DNA from: Streptomyces sp. NBC_00483
GTDB taxonomy: Bacteria; Actinomycetota; Actinomycetes; Streptomycetales; Streptomycetaceae
Assembly: GCF_036013745.1 (NCBI RefSeq)
Contig: NZ_CP107880.1
Span: 6,138,001 to 6,202,000 of the forward strand
Direction: 5' to 3'
DNA length: 64,000 nt
A model generated the notes under the pieces. The model was given only the letters and a program-made list of their open reading frames with translations. It was not told the DNA's origin and did no database searches. The position numbers and the translations under genes were made by a program. Below are positions 27,371 to 35,097 of this stretch, one piece after another; position 1 is the stretch's first letter; every line of letters starts with the position of its first letter.

Positions 27371-28474
27371 GTGTCCACCGTCCCGGCCCCCATCGACCGC
27401 ATCCCCGCCTTCCCCTGGGACAAGCTGGAGCCGTACAAGAAGACGGCCGCGGCGCACCCGGACGGCATCGTCGACCTCTCCGTCGGCACGCCCGTCGACC
27501 CGGTGCCCGAGCTGATCCAGAAGGCGCTGGTCGACGCCGCGAACTCGCCGGGCTACCCGACGGTCTGGGGCACTCCCGAGCTGCGTGACGCGCTCGTCGG
27601 CTGGTGCGAACGCCGCCTCGGTGCCCGCGGCTTCGACCACACGAACGTCCTGCCGGTCGTCGGCTCCAAGGAACTGGTCGCCTGGCTCCCCACCCAGCTG
27701 GGTCTCGGCCCCGGCGACAAGGTCGCCTACCCGCGTCTCGCGTACCCGACGTACGAGGTGGGCGCCCGCCTGGCCCGCGCGGACTACGTCGTCTACGACG
27801 ACCCGACCGAGCTGGACCCGACCGACCTGAAGCTCCTGTGGCTCAACTCCCCGTCGAACCCCACGGGTCGGGTGCTGGCCAAGGACGAGCTGAAGCGCAT
27901 CGTGGACTGGGCGCGGTCGCACGGCATCCTGATCTTCTCCGACGAGTGCTACCTGGAGCTGGGCTGGGAGGCCGACCCGGTCTCGGTCCTGCACCCGGAT
28001 GTCAACGGCGGTTCGCACGAGGGCCTGGTCGCGGTCCACTCGCTCTCGAAGCGCTCGAACCTGGCGGGTTACCGTGCGGCGTTCATCGCGGGCGACGCCT
28101 CGGTGCTCGGCCCGCTCCTCCAGATCCGCAAGCACGGCGGCATGATGACCTCCGCGCCGACGCAGGCGGCGGTCGTCGCGGCGCTCGGCGACGACGAGCA
28201 CGTGCGGGTGCAGCGGGAGCGCTACGCGGCCCGCCGCGAGGCGCTGCGCGCGGCTCTGCTGGCCCACGGTTTCCGCATCGAGCACAGCGAGGCGAGCCTG
28301 TACCTCTGGGCCACCCGCGACGAGTCCTGCTGGGACACGGTGTCCGCCCTGGCCGACCTCGGCATCCTGGTGGCCCCCGGCGACTTCTACGGCGAGGCGG
28401 GCGCCACCTTCGTCCGCGTAGCCCTGACGGCTTCGGACGCCCGCGTAGCGGCCGCGGTGAGCCGCCTGACGTGA
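27371..28474 (+). CDS. dapC: Succinyldiaminopimelate transaminase DapC
   Basis: 367 aa, GTG 27371. A class I/II PLP aminotransferase: the PLP-binding Lys is in VHSLSKRSNLAGYRAAF, the substrate Arg in TFVRVALT, and the motif LNSPSNPTGRVL binds the cofactor phosphate region. It converts N-succinyl-2-amino-6-ketopimelate to N-succinyl-LL-diaminopimelate in lysine and peptidoglycan precursor synthesis; dapE, the next enzyme in the pathway, lies 2.7 kb further. The fdxA-dapC neighbourhood is shared with mycobacteria. The last codons (AAVSRLT-stop) are copied four more times downstream as DNA repeats. Confidence 0.92.
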   Translation: MSTVPAPIDRIPAFPWDKLEPYKKTAAAHPDGIVDLSVGTPVDPVPELIQKALVDAANSPGYPTVWGTPELRDALVGWCERRLGARGFDHTNVLPVVGSKELVAWLPTQLGLGPGDKVAYPRLAYPTYEVGARLARADYVVYDDPTELDPTDLKLLWLNSPSNPTGRVLAKDELKRIVDWARSHGILIFSDECYLELGWEADPVSVLHPDVNGGSHEGLVAVHSLSKRSNLAGYRAAFIAGDASVLGPLLQIRKHGGMMTSAPTQAAVVAALGDDEHVRVQRERYAARREALRAALLAHGFRIEHSEASLYLWATRDESCWDTVSALADLGILVAPGDFYGEAGATFVRVALTASDARVAAAVSRLT

Positions 28475-28746
28475 CGGGGGCGGGGACGCCCTCCGGGCCG
28501 CCGCGGCGGTAAACCGTCTGACGTGACGGGGTACGGGGCCCGCTGCGCCGCCCTCCGGGCCGCCGCAGCGGCAACCCGCCCGACCTGACGGGGGCGGGGA
28601 GCGCGGCGTCGTTTTCTGGGATGCCGCAGCGGCAACTCGTCCGACCTGACGGGGGTGGGGGAGCGCGGCGTCGTCTTCCGGGCCGCCGCAGCGGCAACTC
28701 GTCCGACCTGACGGGAGAACGGGGCCCGCGGCGACGCCCTCCGGGA
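28451..28746 (+). repeat. Five-unit tandem array derived from the dapC 3' end
   Basis: Anchor TGACGGG occurs at 28472, 28524, 28586, 28647 and 28709 (periods 52, 62, 61, 62 bp). Unit 1 contains the last codons and stop of dapC. Units 2-5 keep recognisable copies of those codons (GCGGCGGTAAACCG..., GCAGCGGCAAC..., each followed by a TGA), then C/G-rich spacer ending CTCCGGG or TTCCGGG. Confidence 0.75.
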
Positions 28747-28807
28747 CGCGGTACTTCCCCCTCGCGGCGACTCCCGCCTTTCCCGCCTTCCCGCCGCCTT
28801 TCCACTC

Positions 28808-29000
28808 GCCTATCTCCCACCCGCCCGCCCCCTCCGGGGGCGTCGGCCTCACGGGGTGCCGCGCAGATCCACGGGGCGCCGCCCCCGCCTTGGGCCACCG
28901 TGTCGCGCAGGCCTACGGGCGCCCGCCCCCGCCCGCTTTCCCGCCGCCTATCTCCCACCCGCCCGCCCCCTCCAGGGGCGTCGGCCCCACGGGGTGCCGC
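28808..29000 (+). repeat. 55-bp direct repeat pair, 138 bp apart
   Basis: 28808-28862 and 28946-29000 differ at two positions only (both begin GCCTATCTCCCACCCGCCCG). The sequence between is a poorer copy of what follows the second repeat, so a 138-bp unit may have been duplicated. Confidence 0.7.
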
Positions 29001-29093
29001 CCCCGCCTAGGGCACCCTGCCGCGCAGTCCCACGGTCGGCCGCACCCGCCTTGGGCAATCTGCCGCCTTGGGCGGCAGGGTGGGCAAGGCGGC

Positions 29094-29275
29094 ACCCCGG
29101 TGCCGCGCAACGATGGCGATGGGCGCCGACCCCGGCAAAGCGCCGAACCCCGGTGCTGCGCAACGGAGACGACGGGACCGGCCCCGGCGAGGTGACGAAC
29201 CCCGGTGCCGCGCAACGATGACGACGGGCGCCGACCCCGGCAATGCGCCAAACCCCGGTGCCGCGCACCAGTCAC
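29094..29275 (+). repeat. 52-53-bp tandem repeat, three full units and a partial
   Basis: Units start ACCCCGGTG(C/T) at 29094, 29147, 29199 and 29252 and share CGCGCAACG...GACGGG(C/A)...CCCCGGC. No gene covers them. A short hairpin (CTGCCGCC / GGCGGCAG) sits just before at about 29060-29078. Confidence 0.75.
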
Positions 29276-29303
29276 GCAGGCCCCGCCCACGACACGGCAC
29301 AAA

Positions 29304-29342
29304 AACGGGGTACCGGGAGCAGAACGCTCCCGGCACCCCGTT
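29304..29342 (-). terminator. Rho-independent terminator for secreted-protein gene
   Basis: 17-bp stem with one mismatch (AACGGGGT A CCGGGAGC / GCTCCCGG C ACCCCGTT). On the minus strand it is followed by a run of five T, a classical U-tract that is rare in this GC-rich genome. Confidence 0.8.
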
Positions 29343-29357
29343 CAGGTAAACCGGCGG

Positions 29358-29786
29358 TCAGCCGATCGGCAGGCCACCCAGCGAATCGGTCGGCAGACCG
29401 CCACCACCCACCGGCAGCCCACCATCGGTCGCGGTCCCGGCCGTCTCACCGAGCACGTCACCCGCGCTGCCGGCCGCGCCACCCGCGGCCTCCTGCGCGG
29501 CCGGAACGGCGGTCTTCGCGCCCGAACCCACGACCTTGCCCGCCGCCGGAACGGCCTTCTTGACGGCCTTGCCACCGGTGGAACCGGCGACACCGGTGAC
29601 GTTCTGCGCCGCACCGTCGACGGTGCTGCCCACGTTCGCACCGTCCAGGGCGGTCACACCGCCCAGGTTCGACGTGGCCGGAAGGTCGACGGCGCTCGCG
29701 GAGCCGGCCGCACCGACCACGGGCGCCGCTCCTGCCGCTACGAGCAGCGCGGCACGGGCGATCCGGCGGGTCAGGGGGAGGGACAT
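29358..29786 (-). CDS. Small secreted Gly/Ala-rich protein
   Basis: 142 aa. ATG 29786 has a perfect ribosome site (AAGGAG, 5 nt). Signal peptide: basic start SLPLTRRIARA, hydrophobic core ALLVAAGAAPVVGAAG, cleavage near SASA-VDL. The mature part is low-complexity: repeated Gly-Gly, A-V-P-A-A and a G-G-L-P-(V/I/T)-G tail. No Cys and no enzyme motif. It resembles small wall-associated secreted proteins of Streptomyces of unknown function. Some databases label relatives ATP-binding without basis. Confidence 0.75.
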   Translation of the reverse strand: MSLPLTRRIARAALLVAAGAAPVVGAAGSASAVDLPATSNLGGVTALDGANVGSTVDGAAQNVTGVAGSTGGKAVKKAVPAAGKVVGSGAKTAVPAAQEAAGGAAGSAGDVLGETAGTATDGGLPVGGGGLPTDSLGGLPIG

Positions 29787-30082
29787 GATGCTCCTTAGAC
29801 GGGAGAGAACGTTTGATGCCCGGTTGCCGTGCGGCGATCGGACGCCGTGACAACCGCCCCAGGCCCCAGGAAGGTTGCGGGTCGGAAACGTAAAGGGTTC
29901 GTAATGTGTCGCATTATCAGTTGTGGGCAGAAACGGGCAAAGTGCACGCATCGCCTACCGCTGCAGAACCCTTACAGCGCCCTGCTCGCAAGGGTCTTGG
30001 GGTCGAGCCCCCACCTCACTCGAAGGTGCCCCGCCGACGTCCACGCGGCATGATCCGCATTACCCGTTCGGGTGAGCCCGGA

Positions 30083-31051
30083 TTACTGCCCGGTGACGAT
30101 CCGAACCTCGCCGACGGACATCGAGGCCGCCGGACCCGACCGTCCGCCCCGCTGCGCGGACGACGCCTTGCGCCATTTGTCCCCGGACTCCCCGGACTCC
30201 CCGGACTCCCCGGACTCCTCGGCGGTCCACTCGCGGCCCGCGTAGGAGACGCGCTCGATGCGCAGCGCCGAGGAGTTGGCCACCGCCCACTGCGCCAGCT
30301 CCCAGCCGCGCTGCCGCTCCCCGCCCTCGGCCGAGTCGACAGTGGCGGGCACGGGAACGCGGACGGAGCTCGCGCCCGGCCCCTTCGCGGGCGCCACGTC
30401 CCGCCCGAAGTCACGGGCGAGCGCGGCCCGCACGCGCGCGGGGTCGCCGGACCGCGCGCCGTCACCACCGACCGCCCGCCCGTCGCAGGTGAGCGACGCC
30501 GCGGCGCGACCGGTCAGCGAGGCGGCCAGCAACGTGGCGTCCGGCTCGTGCTTCGCGTACGCCTGCGGATAGCCGCTGAGCTGCACGCGCTGCGCGGCCG
30601 CGGTCAGCGGGAGCCGCGAGTAGCCGGGGATCTTCGCCAGGTGCGCGTAGAACCGCTCGGACGCGTACGCCGGATCCATGATCTGGTCCGCGGTGCCCCA
30701 GCCCTTCGTGGGGCGCTGCTGGAACAGGCCGAGCGAGTCCCGGTCGCCGTGCTCGATATTGCGCAGCCCCGACTCCTGCAGCGCCGTCGCGAGGGCGATC
30801 GTGACGGCGCGCTCGGGCATCCCGCGCGAGGTGCCGACGGCGGCGATCGTCGCCGCGTTCACCGCCTGCTCGGAGGTGAATGTGTACGACGCCCCGTCCC
30901 CGTTCGCCGAAATGACCGTGCATCTCGGTTTGGAGCGGCCCCCGGTGGCGTACTGCACGGCCACGTACGTGGCCACGGCGAGCAGCACGACGACGGCCGC
31001 GCCGATACGAAGGAGGCGGCCGCGCCGGACGAGAGTGGGGGGCTCAGGCAC
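30083..31051 (-). CDS. Membrane-anchored lysozyme-like (SLT-fold) protein
   Basis: 322 aa. GTG 31051 is chosen because a TACCTT -10 box lies 6 nt before it and the next residues (PEPPTLVRRGRLLRIGAAVVVLLAVATYVAV) form the start of a single N-terminal membrane anchor. The outer domain has ALATALQESGLRNIEHGDRDSLGLFQQRPTKGWG, a lytic-transglycosylase-like core with the candidate catalytic Glu in QESG, then DPAYASERFYAHL. A C-terminal region carries four tandem E-S-G triplets (from 9-bp DNA repeats). Cell-wall turnover is the likely role. Divergent from dapE with only 73 bp between starts. Confidence 0.75.
   Translation of the reverse strand: MPEPPTLVRRGRLLRIGAAVVVLLAVATYVAVQYATGGRSKPRCTVISANGDGASYTFTSEQAVNAATIAAVGTSRGMPERAVTIALATALQESGLRNIEHGDRDSLGLFQQRPTKGWGTADQIMDPAYASERFYAHLAKIPGYSRLPLTAAAQRVQLSGYPQAYAKHEPDATLLAASLTGRAAASLTCDGRAVGGDGARSGDPARVRAALARDFGRDVAPAKGPGASSVRVPVPATVDSAEGGERQRGWELAQWAVANSSALRIERVSYAGREWTAEESGESGESGESGDKWRKASSAQRGGRSGPAASMSVGEVRIVTGQ
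30181..30216 (+). repeat. 9-bp microsatellite inside lysozyme-like gene
   Basis: CCCCGGACT repeated four times in frame, encoding the E-S-G run on the minus strand. Prone to slippage in units of three residues. Confidence 0.8.
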
Positions 31052-31057
31052 GCGTCC

Positions 31058-31063
31058 AAGGTA
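31058..31063 (-). promoter_or_regulatory. -10 box of leaderless promoter for lysozyme-like gene
   Basis: TACCTT on the minus strand, 6 nt before GTG 31051; no Shine-Dalgarno. Confidence 0.45.
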
Positions 31064-31111
31064 CTGGAGTCCACTGACACTCCAGCCGCCGTACGGAAAC
31101 CGCACCCGTAT

Positions 31112-31117
31112 TAGGCT
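31112..31117 (+). promoter_or_regulatory. -10 box of leaderless promoter for dapE
   Basis: TAGGCT, 7 nt before ATG 31125; no Shine-Dalgarno. Faces the opposite leaderless promoter 48 bp away. Confidence 0.55.
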
Positions 31118-31124
31118 CGACGTC

Positions 31125-32207
31125 ATGGACCGCACCCCCCTTGACCTCACGCAGGACGCCGCACGCCTCACGGCGCAGTTGGTCGACTTCGCCTCGCCCA
31201 GTGGCAGCGAGAAGGAGCTCGCCGACGCGATCGACCAGGCCCTGCGGGAGCTGCCGCACCTCACGGTCGACCGGTACGGCAACAACATCGTGGCCCGGAC
31301 GAACCTGGGGCACGACGAGCGGATCATCCTCGCGGGACACATCGACACGGTCCCGATCGCCGACAACGTGCCCTCGCGGCTCGACGAGAACGGCGTCCTG
31401 TGGGGCTGCGGCACCAGCGACATGAAGGCGGGCGTCGCGGTCCAGCTGCGGATCGCGCAGACGGTCCGTGAGCCCAACCGCGACCTCACGTTCGTCTTCT
31501 ACGACAACGAAGAGGTCGCCGCACACCTCAACGGTCTCGGGCATGTGGCCGACGCCCACCCCGACTGGCTGGAGGGCGACTTCGCGATCCTCCTGGAGGG
31601 CACGAACGGCGACGTCGAGGGCGGCTGCCAGGGCACCCTGCGCGTCATCCTGAAGACCAAGGGCGAGCGGGCCCACTCCGCGCGCGCGTGGATGGGAAAC
31701 AACGCGATCCACGCCGCGTCCCCCATCCTGGAGCGCCTCGCCTCCTACGTGCCGCGCAAGCCGGTCGTCGACGGCCTGGAGTTCCACGAGGGCCTCAACG
31801 CGGTCCGCATCGAGGGCGGCGTCGCCACCAACGTCATCCCGGACGAGTGCGCCGTCACCGTCAACTTCCGCTACGCGCCCGACCGGTCGATGGAGGAGGC
31901 CGAGCAGTTCGTCCGCGACTTCTTCGCCGGCTGCCCCATCGAGGAGATCGTCGTCGACGACCACACGGGCGGCGCGCGCCCCGGCCTCAACCACCCTGCT
32001 GCCGCCGCTTTCGTGGCCGCGGTGGGCGGCGAGGTGCGCCCCAAGTTCGGCTGGACCGACGTCTCCCGGTTCAGTGCCCTCGGCGTCCCCGCGGTGAACT
32101 ACGGCCCCGGCAACCCGATCTTCGCGCACAAGATCGACGAGCGGGTCGACACCTCGCTCATCCTGGAGGGCGAGAGGCGCCTGGCCGCCTGGCTCACGGC
32201 TTCCTGA
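31125..32207 (+). CDS. dapE: Succinyl-diaminopimelate desuccinylase DapE
   Basis: 360 aa. M20-family di-zinc hydrolase that frees LL-diaminopimelate from its succinyl form, for lysine and cell wall. Metal and catalytic residues: His and Asp in LAGHIDTVP, bridging Asp in GCGTSDMKAG, catalytic Glu pair in YDNEEVAA, and the late His in FAHKIDERV. The dimerisation domain lies in the middle (GERAHSARAWMGNNAIHAASPIL). It is followed by the LOG gene and folP2-like gene as in M. tuberculosis (Rv1202 onward). After the stop a 15-bp unit is repeated. Confidence 0.95.
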   Translation: MDRTPLDLTQDAARLTAQLVDFASPSGSEKELADAIDQALRELPHLTVDRYGNNIVARTNLGHDERIILAGHIDTVPIADNVPSRLDENGVLWGCGTSDMKAGVAVQLRIAQTVREPNRDLTFVFYDNEEVAAHLNGLGHVADAHPDWLEGDFAILLEGTNGDVEGGCQGTLRVILKTKGERAHSARAWMGNNAIHAASPILERLASYVPRKPVVDGLEFHEGLNAVRIEGGVATNVIPDECAVTVNFRYAPDRSMEEAEQFVRDFFAGCPIEEIVVDDHTGGARPGLNHPAAAAFVAAVGGEVRPKFGWTDVSRFSALGVPAVNYGPGNPIFAHKIDERVDTSLILEGERRLAAWLTAS

Positions 32208-32237
32208 CACCTGGCTTCCTGATACTCGGCTTCCCGA
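32193..32237 (+). repeat. 15-bp tandem repeat spanning the dapE stop codon
   Basis: Three units (32193, 32208, 32223) with core GGCTTCC(T/C)GA; the first carries the stop TGA and the second repeats it. Confidence 0.7.
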
Positions 32238-32324
32238 TACGCCGAGGTCCCGCGCCCGTAACCCGCGTAGACCTACCCTTGCTCTACGTAAGTGCGTGAT
32301 ACCTGCGCAGGAAGGGAGCAGACG

Positions 32325-33074
32325 ATGAGCAACCCGGAGGGCAAGCGACGTCCTGTGGAGCAGCGGACGGGGCCGGTGGTCCGGCGCCGTGATCAGGTGC
32401 AGCCAGGGACGAGCGACCAACGTCTGCTCGACACCGAAGGCCCCTCGGGGTGGGTGCACACCGACCCGTGGCGGGTCCTGCGCATCCAGTCCGAGTTCAT
32501 CGAGGGCTTCGGCACACTCGCCGAACTGCCGCCCGCGATCAGCGTGTTCGGCTCGGCGCGCACCCCGGAGGACTCCCCGGAGTACGCGGCGGGCGTCGCC
32601 ATCGGCAAGGCCCTGGTGGAGGCCGGCTTCGCGGTGATCACCGGCGGTGGCCCCGGCGCCATGCAGGCGGCCAACCAGGGCGCCGTGGAGGCCAAGGGCA
32701 CCTCGGTCGGTCTCGGCATCGAGCTGCCCTTCGAGCAGGGCCTCAACCCGTACGTCGACCTGGGCCTGAACTTCCGCTACTTCTTCGTACGGAAGACGAT
32801 GTTCGTGAAGTACGCCCAGGGCTTCGTGGTGCTCCCCGGCGGCCTCGGCACGCTGGACGAGCTCTTCGAGGCGCTCACCCTCGTGCAGACCACGAAGGTG
32901 ACGCGCTTCCCGATCGTCCTGTTCGGTTCGCAGTACTGGAGCGGCCTGGTCGACTGGCTGAAGAACACGGTGATCGCCCAGGGCAAGGCCTCGGAGGCGG
33001 ACCTGCTGCTGTTCCACATCACGGACGACGTGGAGGAGGCGATCACACTGGTCACCAAGGAGACCGGTAAGTAG
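32325..33074 (+). CDS. LOG-family Rossmann-fold protein (TIGR00730), phosphoribohydrolase-like
   Basis: 249 aa. ATG 32325 has GAAGGGAG upstream. Family motifs: SVFGSART, VITGGGPGAMQAANQGA and PGGLGTLDELFEALTL, the PGGxGTxxE motif of LONELY GUY cytokinin-activating phosphoribohydrolases. It should release a base from a nucleoside 5'-monophosphate; M. tuberculosis Rv1205 is in the same gene context. The N-terminal 60 residues are an extra basic tail. Many relatives were once misnamed lysine decarboxylase. Confidence 0.88.
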   Translation: MSNPEGKRRPVEQRTGPVVRRRDQVQPGTSDQRLLDTEGPSGWVHTDPWRVLRIQSEFIEGFGTLAELPPAISVFGSARTPEDSPEYAAGVAIGKALVEAGFAVITGGGPGAMQAANQGAVEAKGTSVGLGIELPFEQGLNPYVDLGLNFRYFFVRKTMFVKYAQGFVVLPGGLGTLDELFEALTLVQTTKVTRFPIVLFGSQYWSGLVDWLKNTVIAQGKASEADLLLFHITDDVEEAITLVTKETGK

Positions 33075-33092
33075 TCGCCCTCAATAAGGCTG

Positions 33093-33953
33093 CTACGCGA
33101 GTCCCCGGCGGGCGACCGCCGGGGGCCGGTGGCCCGCGATGGACGCCACCATGTCCAACACCTGCCGCGTCTCGGCGACTTCGTGCACCCGGTAGACCTG
33201 CGCCCCGAGCCACGCCGATACCGCGGTCGTGGCCAGCGTCCCGATGACGCGCTCCTTGACCGGCTTGTCGAGGGTCTCGCCGACGAAGTCCTTGTTGGAC
33301 AGCGAGACGAGCACCGGCCACCCGGTGTCGACCATCTCCGGAAGCCGCCGCGTCGCCTCCAGGGAGTGCCGCGTGTTCTTCCCGAAGTCGTGTCCGGGGT
33401 CGATCAGCACGGACTCGCGCGGCACCCCGAGGGCGACGGCCCGCTCGGCGTATCCGACCGTCACGTCCAGGATGTCCGCCATCACGTCCTCGTACGTCAC
33501 CCGGTGCGGACGCGTGCGGGGCTCGGCGCCGCCCGCGTGCGTGCACACGAGGCCCACCTTGTGGCGCGCCGCGACCTCCGCGAGCTTCGGGTCGACACCG
33601 CCCCACGCGTCGTTGAGCAGATCCGCGCCCACTTCGCACACGGCGTCGCCGACCTCGTGCCGCCAGGTGTCGACGCTGATGATCACGTCGGGGAAGCGGC
33701 GTCGCACTTCGGCGACGAAGCCGACGGTCCGCCGCGCCTCCTCCTCGGCGGTGACCTCCTCGCCGGGGCCGGCCTTCACCCCGCCGATGTCCACGATCAT
33801 GGCGCCCTCGGACACCGCCTGCTCGACGCGGGCGAGCGCGGGCTCGTCGCGGAACGTGGCGCCCTGGTCGTAGAAGGAGTCCGGGGTCCGGTTCACGATT
33901 GCCATGATCACCGGCTCGTGCTCACCGAATTCGTGCTGGCCCAGCCTGAGCAT
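33093..33953 (-). CDS. folP2: Dihydropteroate synthase homologue, FolP2-like
   Basis: 286 aa, TIM barrel. The first DHPS signature is intact (IMAIVNRTPDSFYDQG). The second, normally D-I-G-G-E-S-T-R-P-G, reads DIGGVKAGPG, so the Ser-Thr-Arg loop that covers the pterin/pABA site is missing. Later pterin-site residues (VDTW, NDAW, DPGHDFGK) remain. M. tuberculosis FolP2 (Rv1207), in the same gene order, also diverges and lacks demonstrated DHPS activity, so this is probably not the housekeeping folate enzyme. Convergent with the LOG gene, 18 bp apart. Confidence 0.85.
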   Translation of the reverse strand: MLRLGQHEFGEHEPVIMAIVNRTPDSFYDQGATFRDEPALARVEQAVSEGAMIVDIGGVKAGPGEEVTAEEEARRTVGFVAEVRRRFPDVIISVDTWRHEVGDAVCEVGADLLNDAWGGVDPKLAEVAARHKVGLVCTHAGGAEPRTRPHRVTYEDVMADILDVTVGYAERAVALGVPRESVLIDPGHDFGKNTRHSLEATRRLPEMVDTGWPVLVSLSNKDFVGETLDKPVKERVIGTLATTAVSAWLGAQVYRVHEVAETRQVLDMVASIAGHRPPAVARRGLA

Positions 33954-34082
33954 CCCCTGTGACTCTCCTTCTCCTGACCGGTTGAACGTCGTCTGTGACC
34001 TTAACTGTCAGTGCGGCATGGCACGATCGAAGCCTGACGGTTGAGGGCCGCACGGCCCGGTCGAACCCAGGGGACGGCAGAC

Positions 34083-34484
34083 ATGGTCATGTTCTTGTTT
34101 CTGGTCGCCGCGCTGGTCGTGGTGATCGCGGCGGTGACGTTCGCGGTCATCGGCGGCGGCGACAGCGGCACGCTGCGCGACGAGCCGTCCCAGTTCTACG
34201 CGGACCCGCTGCCGCCCGACCGCCCCCTGGACCCCGCCGACCTGGAGGCGCTCCGGCTGCCCACGGCGGTGCGCGGCTACCGCATGGCGGAGGTGGACGA
34301 CGCGCTGAACCGCCTGGGGGCCGAACTGGCCGAGCGGGACGCGCGCATCACGGAGCTGGAGGCCGCCCTCACCTCGGCCCACACCCGGGCAGGACCGCAG
34401 CCGACCGAGCGGGGCCCGGACACGGGCTACGCGCCACCTGGTGAGTACGGGTTCGGATACGAGACGGGGGAGGGGTTCCGGTGA
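34083..34484 (+). CDS. DivIVA-domain membrane protein
   Basis: 133 aa. ATG 34083 (or ATG 34089). One N-terminal membrane helix (FLFLVAALVVVIAAVTFAVIG), then the short DivIVA motif (LRLPTAVRGYRMAEVDDALNRLGAELAERDARITELEAAL), which continues as a coiled coil, and a Gly/Tyr-rich tail. It could mark curved or polar membrane, or act as a scaffold in tip growth; there is no direct evidence. Its stop overlaps the tag start (GTGA). Rv1209 occupies the equivalent place in M. tuberculosis. Confidence 0.75.
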   Translation: MVMFLFLVAALVVVIAAVTFAVIGGGDSGTLRDEPSQFYADPLPPDRPLDPADLEALRLPTAVRGYRMAEVDDALNRLGAELAERDARITELEAALTSAHTRAGPQPTERGPDTGYAPPGEYGFGYETGEGFR

Positions 34485-35080
34485 GCGAGCCGACAGGAGG
34501 CGCCGTCCCAGGACCGGACGGAAAGCCGCGCTGCCCCTGGGGCCTTTCGACCGAGGACTACATCGCGTACCACGACGAGGAGTGGGGCCGCCCGGTCCAC
34601 GGCGACGACGCGCTGTTCGAGCGCCTCTCCCTGGAGGCGTTCCAGTCGGGCCTGTCCTGGATCACGATCCTCAGGCGCCGCGAGGGCTTCCGCGCGGCGT
34701 TCTCCGGATTCAAGATCGCGGACGTGGCGGCCTTCACGGACGCCGACCGCGAGCGCCTGCTCGCCGACGTCGGCATCATCCGCAACCGGGCCAAGATCGA
34801 CGCGACGCTGGCCAACGCGCGCGTGCTCGTGGACTGGTCGCCCGGCGACCTGGACAAGCTGATCTGGTCGTTCGCGCCGGACGCCGTCACCCGCCCGGCC
34901 CCGAAGGTGCTCGGCGACGTGGCGGCGATCACCGACGAGTCGAAGGCGCTCTCCAAGGAGCTGAAGAAGCGCGGCCTGCGCTTCGTCGGCCCGACGACGG
35001 CGTACGCGCTGATGCAGGCCTGCGGCCTGGTCGACGACCACTTGGTGGACTGCGTGTCCCGCGCGCGTACGGCGGCGTGA
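34481..35080 (+). CDS. tag: DNA-3-methyladenine glycosylase I
   Basis: 199 aa, GTG 34481 coupled to the DivIVA-like gene. Removes 3-methyladenine from alkylated DNA. Family motifs are complete: RCPWGLSTEDYIAYHDEEWGRPVHGDDALFE with zinc ligands Cys and His, the catalytic-region SGLSWITILRRREGFR, and the C-terminal zinc pair in VDDHLVDCV. Orthologue of Rv1210 (tagA) by sequence type and position. Confidence 0.95.
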   Translation: MSEPTGGAVPGPDGKPRCPWGLSTEDYIAYHDEEWGRPVHGDDALFERLSLEAFQSGLSWITILRRREGFRAAFSGFKIADVAAFTDADRERLLADVGIIRNRAKIDATLANARVLVDWSPGDLDKLIWSFAPDAVTRPAPKVLGDVAAITDESKALSKELKKRGLRFVGPTTAYALMQACGLVDDHLVDCVSRARTAA

Positions 35081-35097
35081 GGACGGTGTGAACCGGG

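Larger units (their letters stand above)
28475..29303. other. Repeat-rich non-coding region between dapC and secreted-protein gene
   Basis: About 830 bp without a credible gene. All open frames here run through the repeat arrays and give only Arg/Pro/Gly-rich shadow products. It contains the three repeat families described separately. Both neighbouring genes point into it (dapC rightward, 29358-29786 leftward), so it is a convergent 3'-3' region. Confidence 0.7.
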
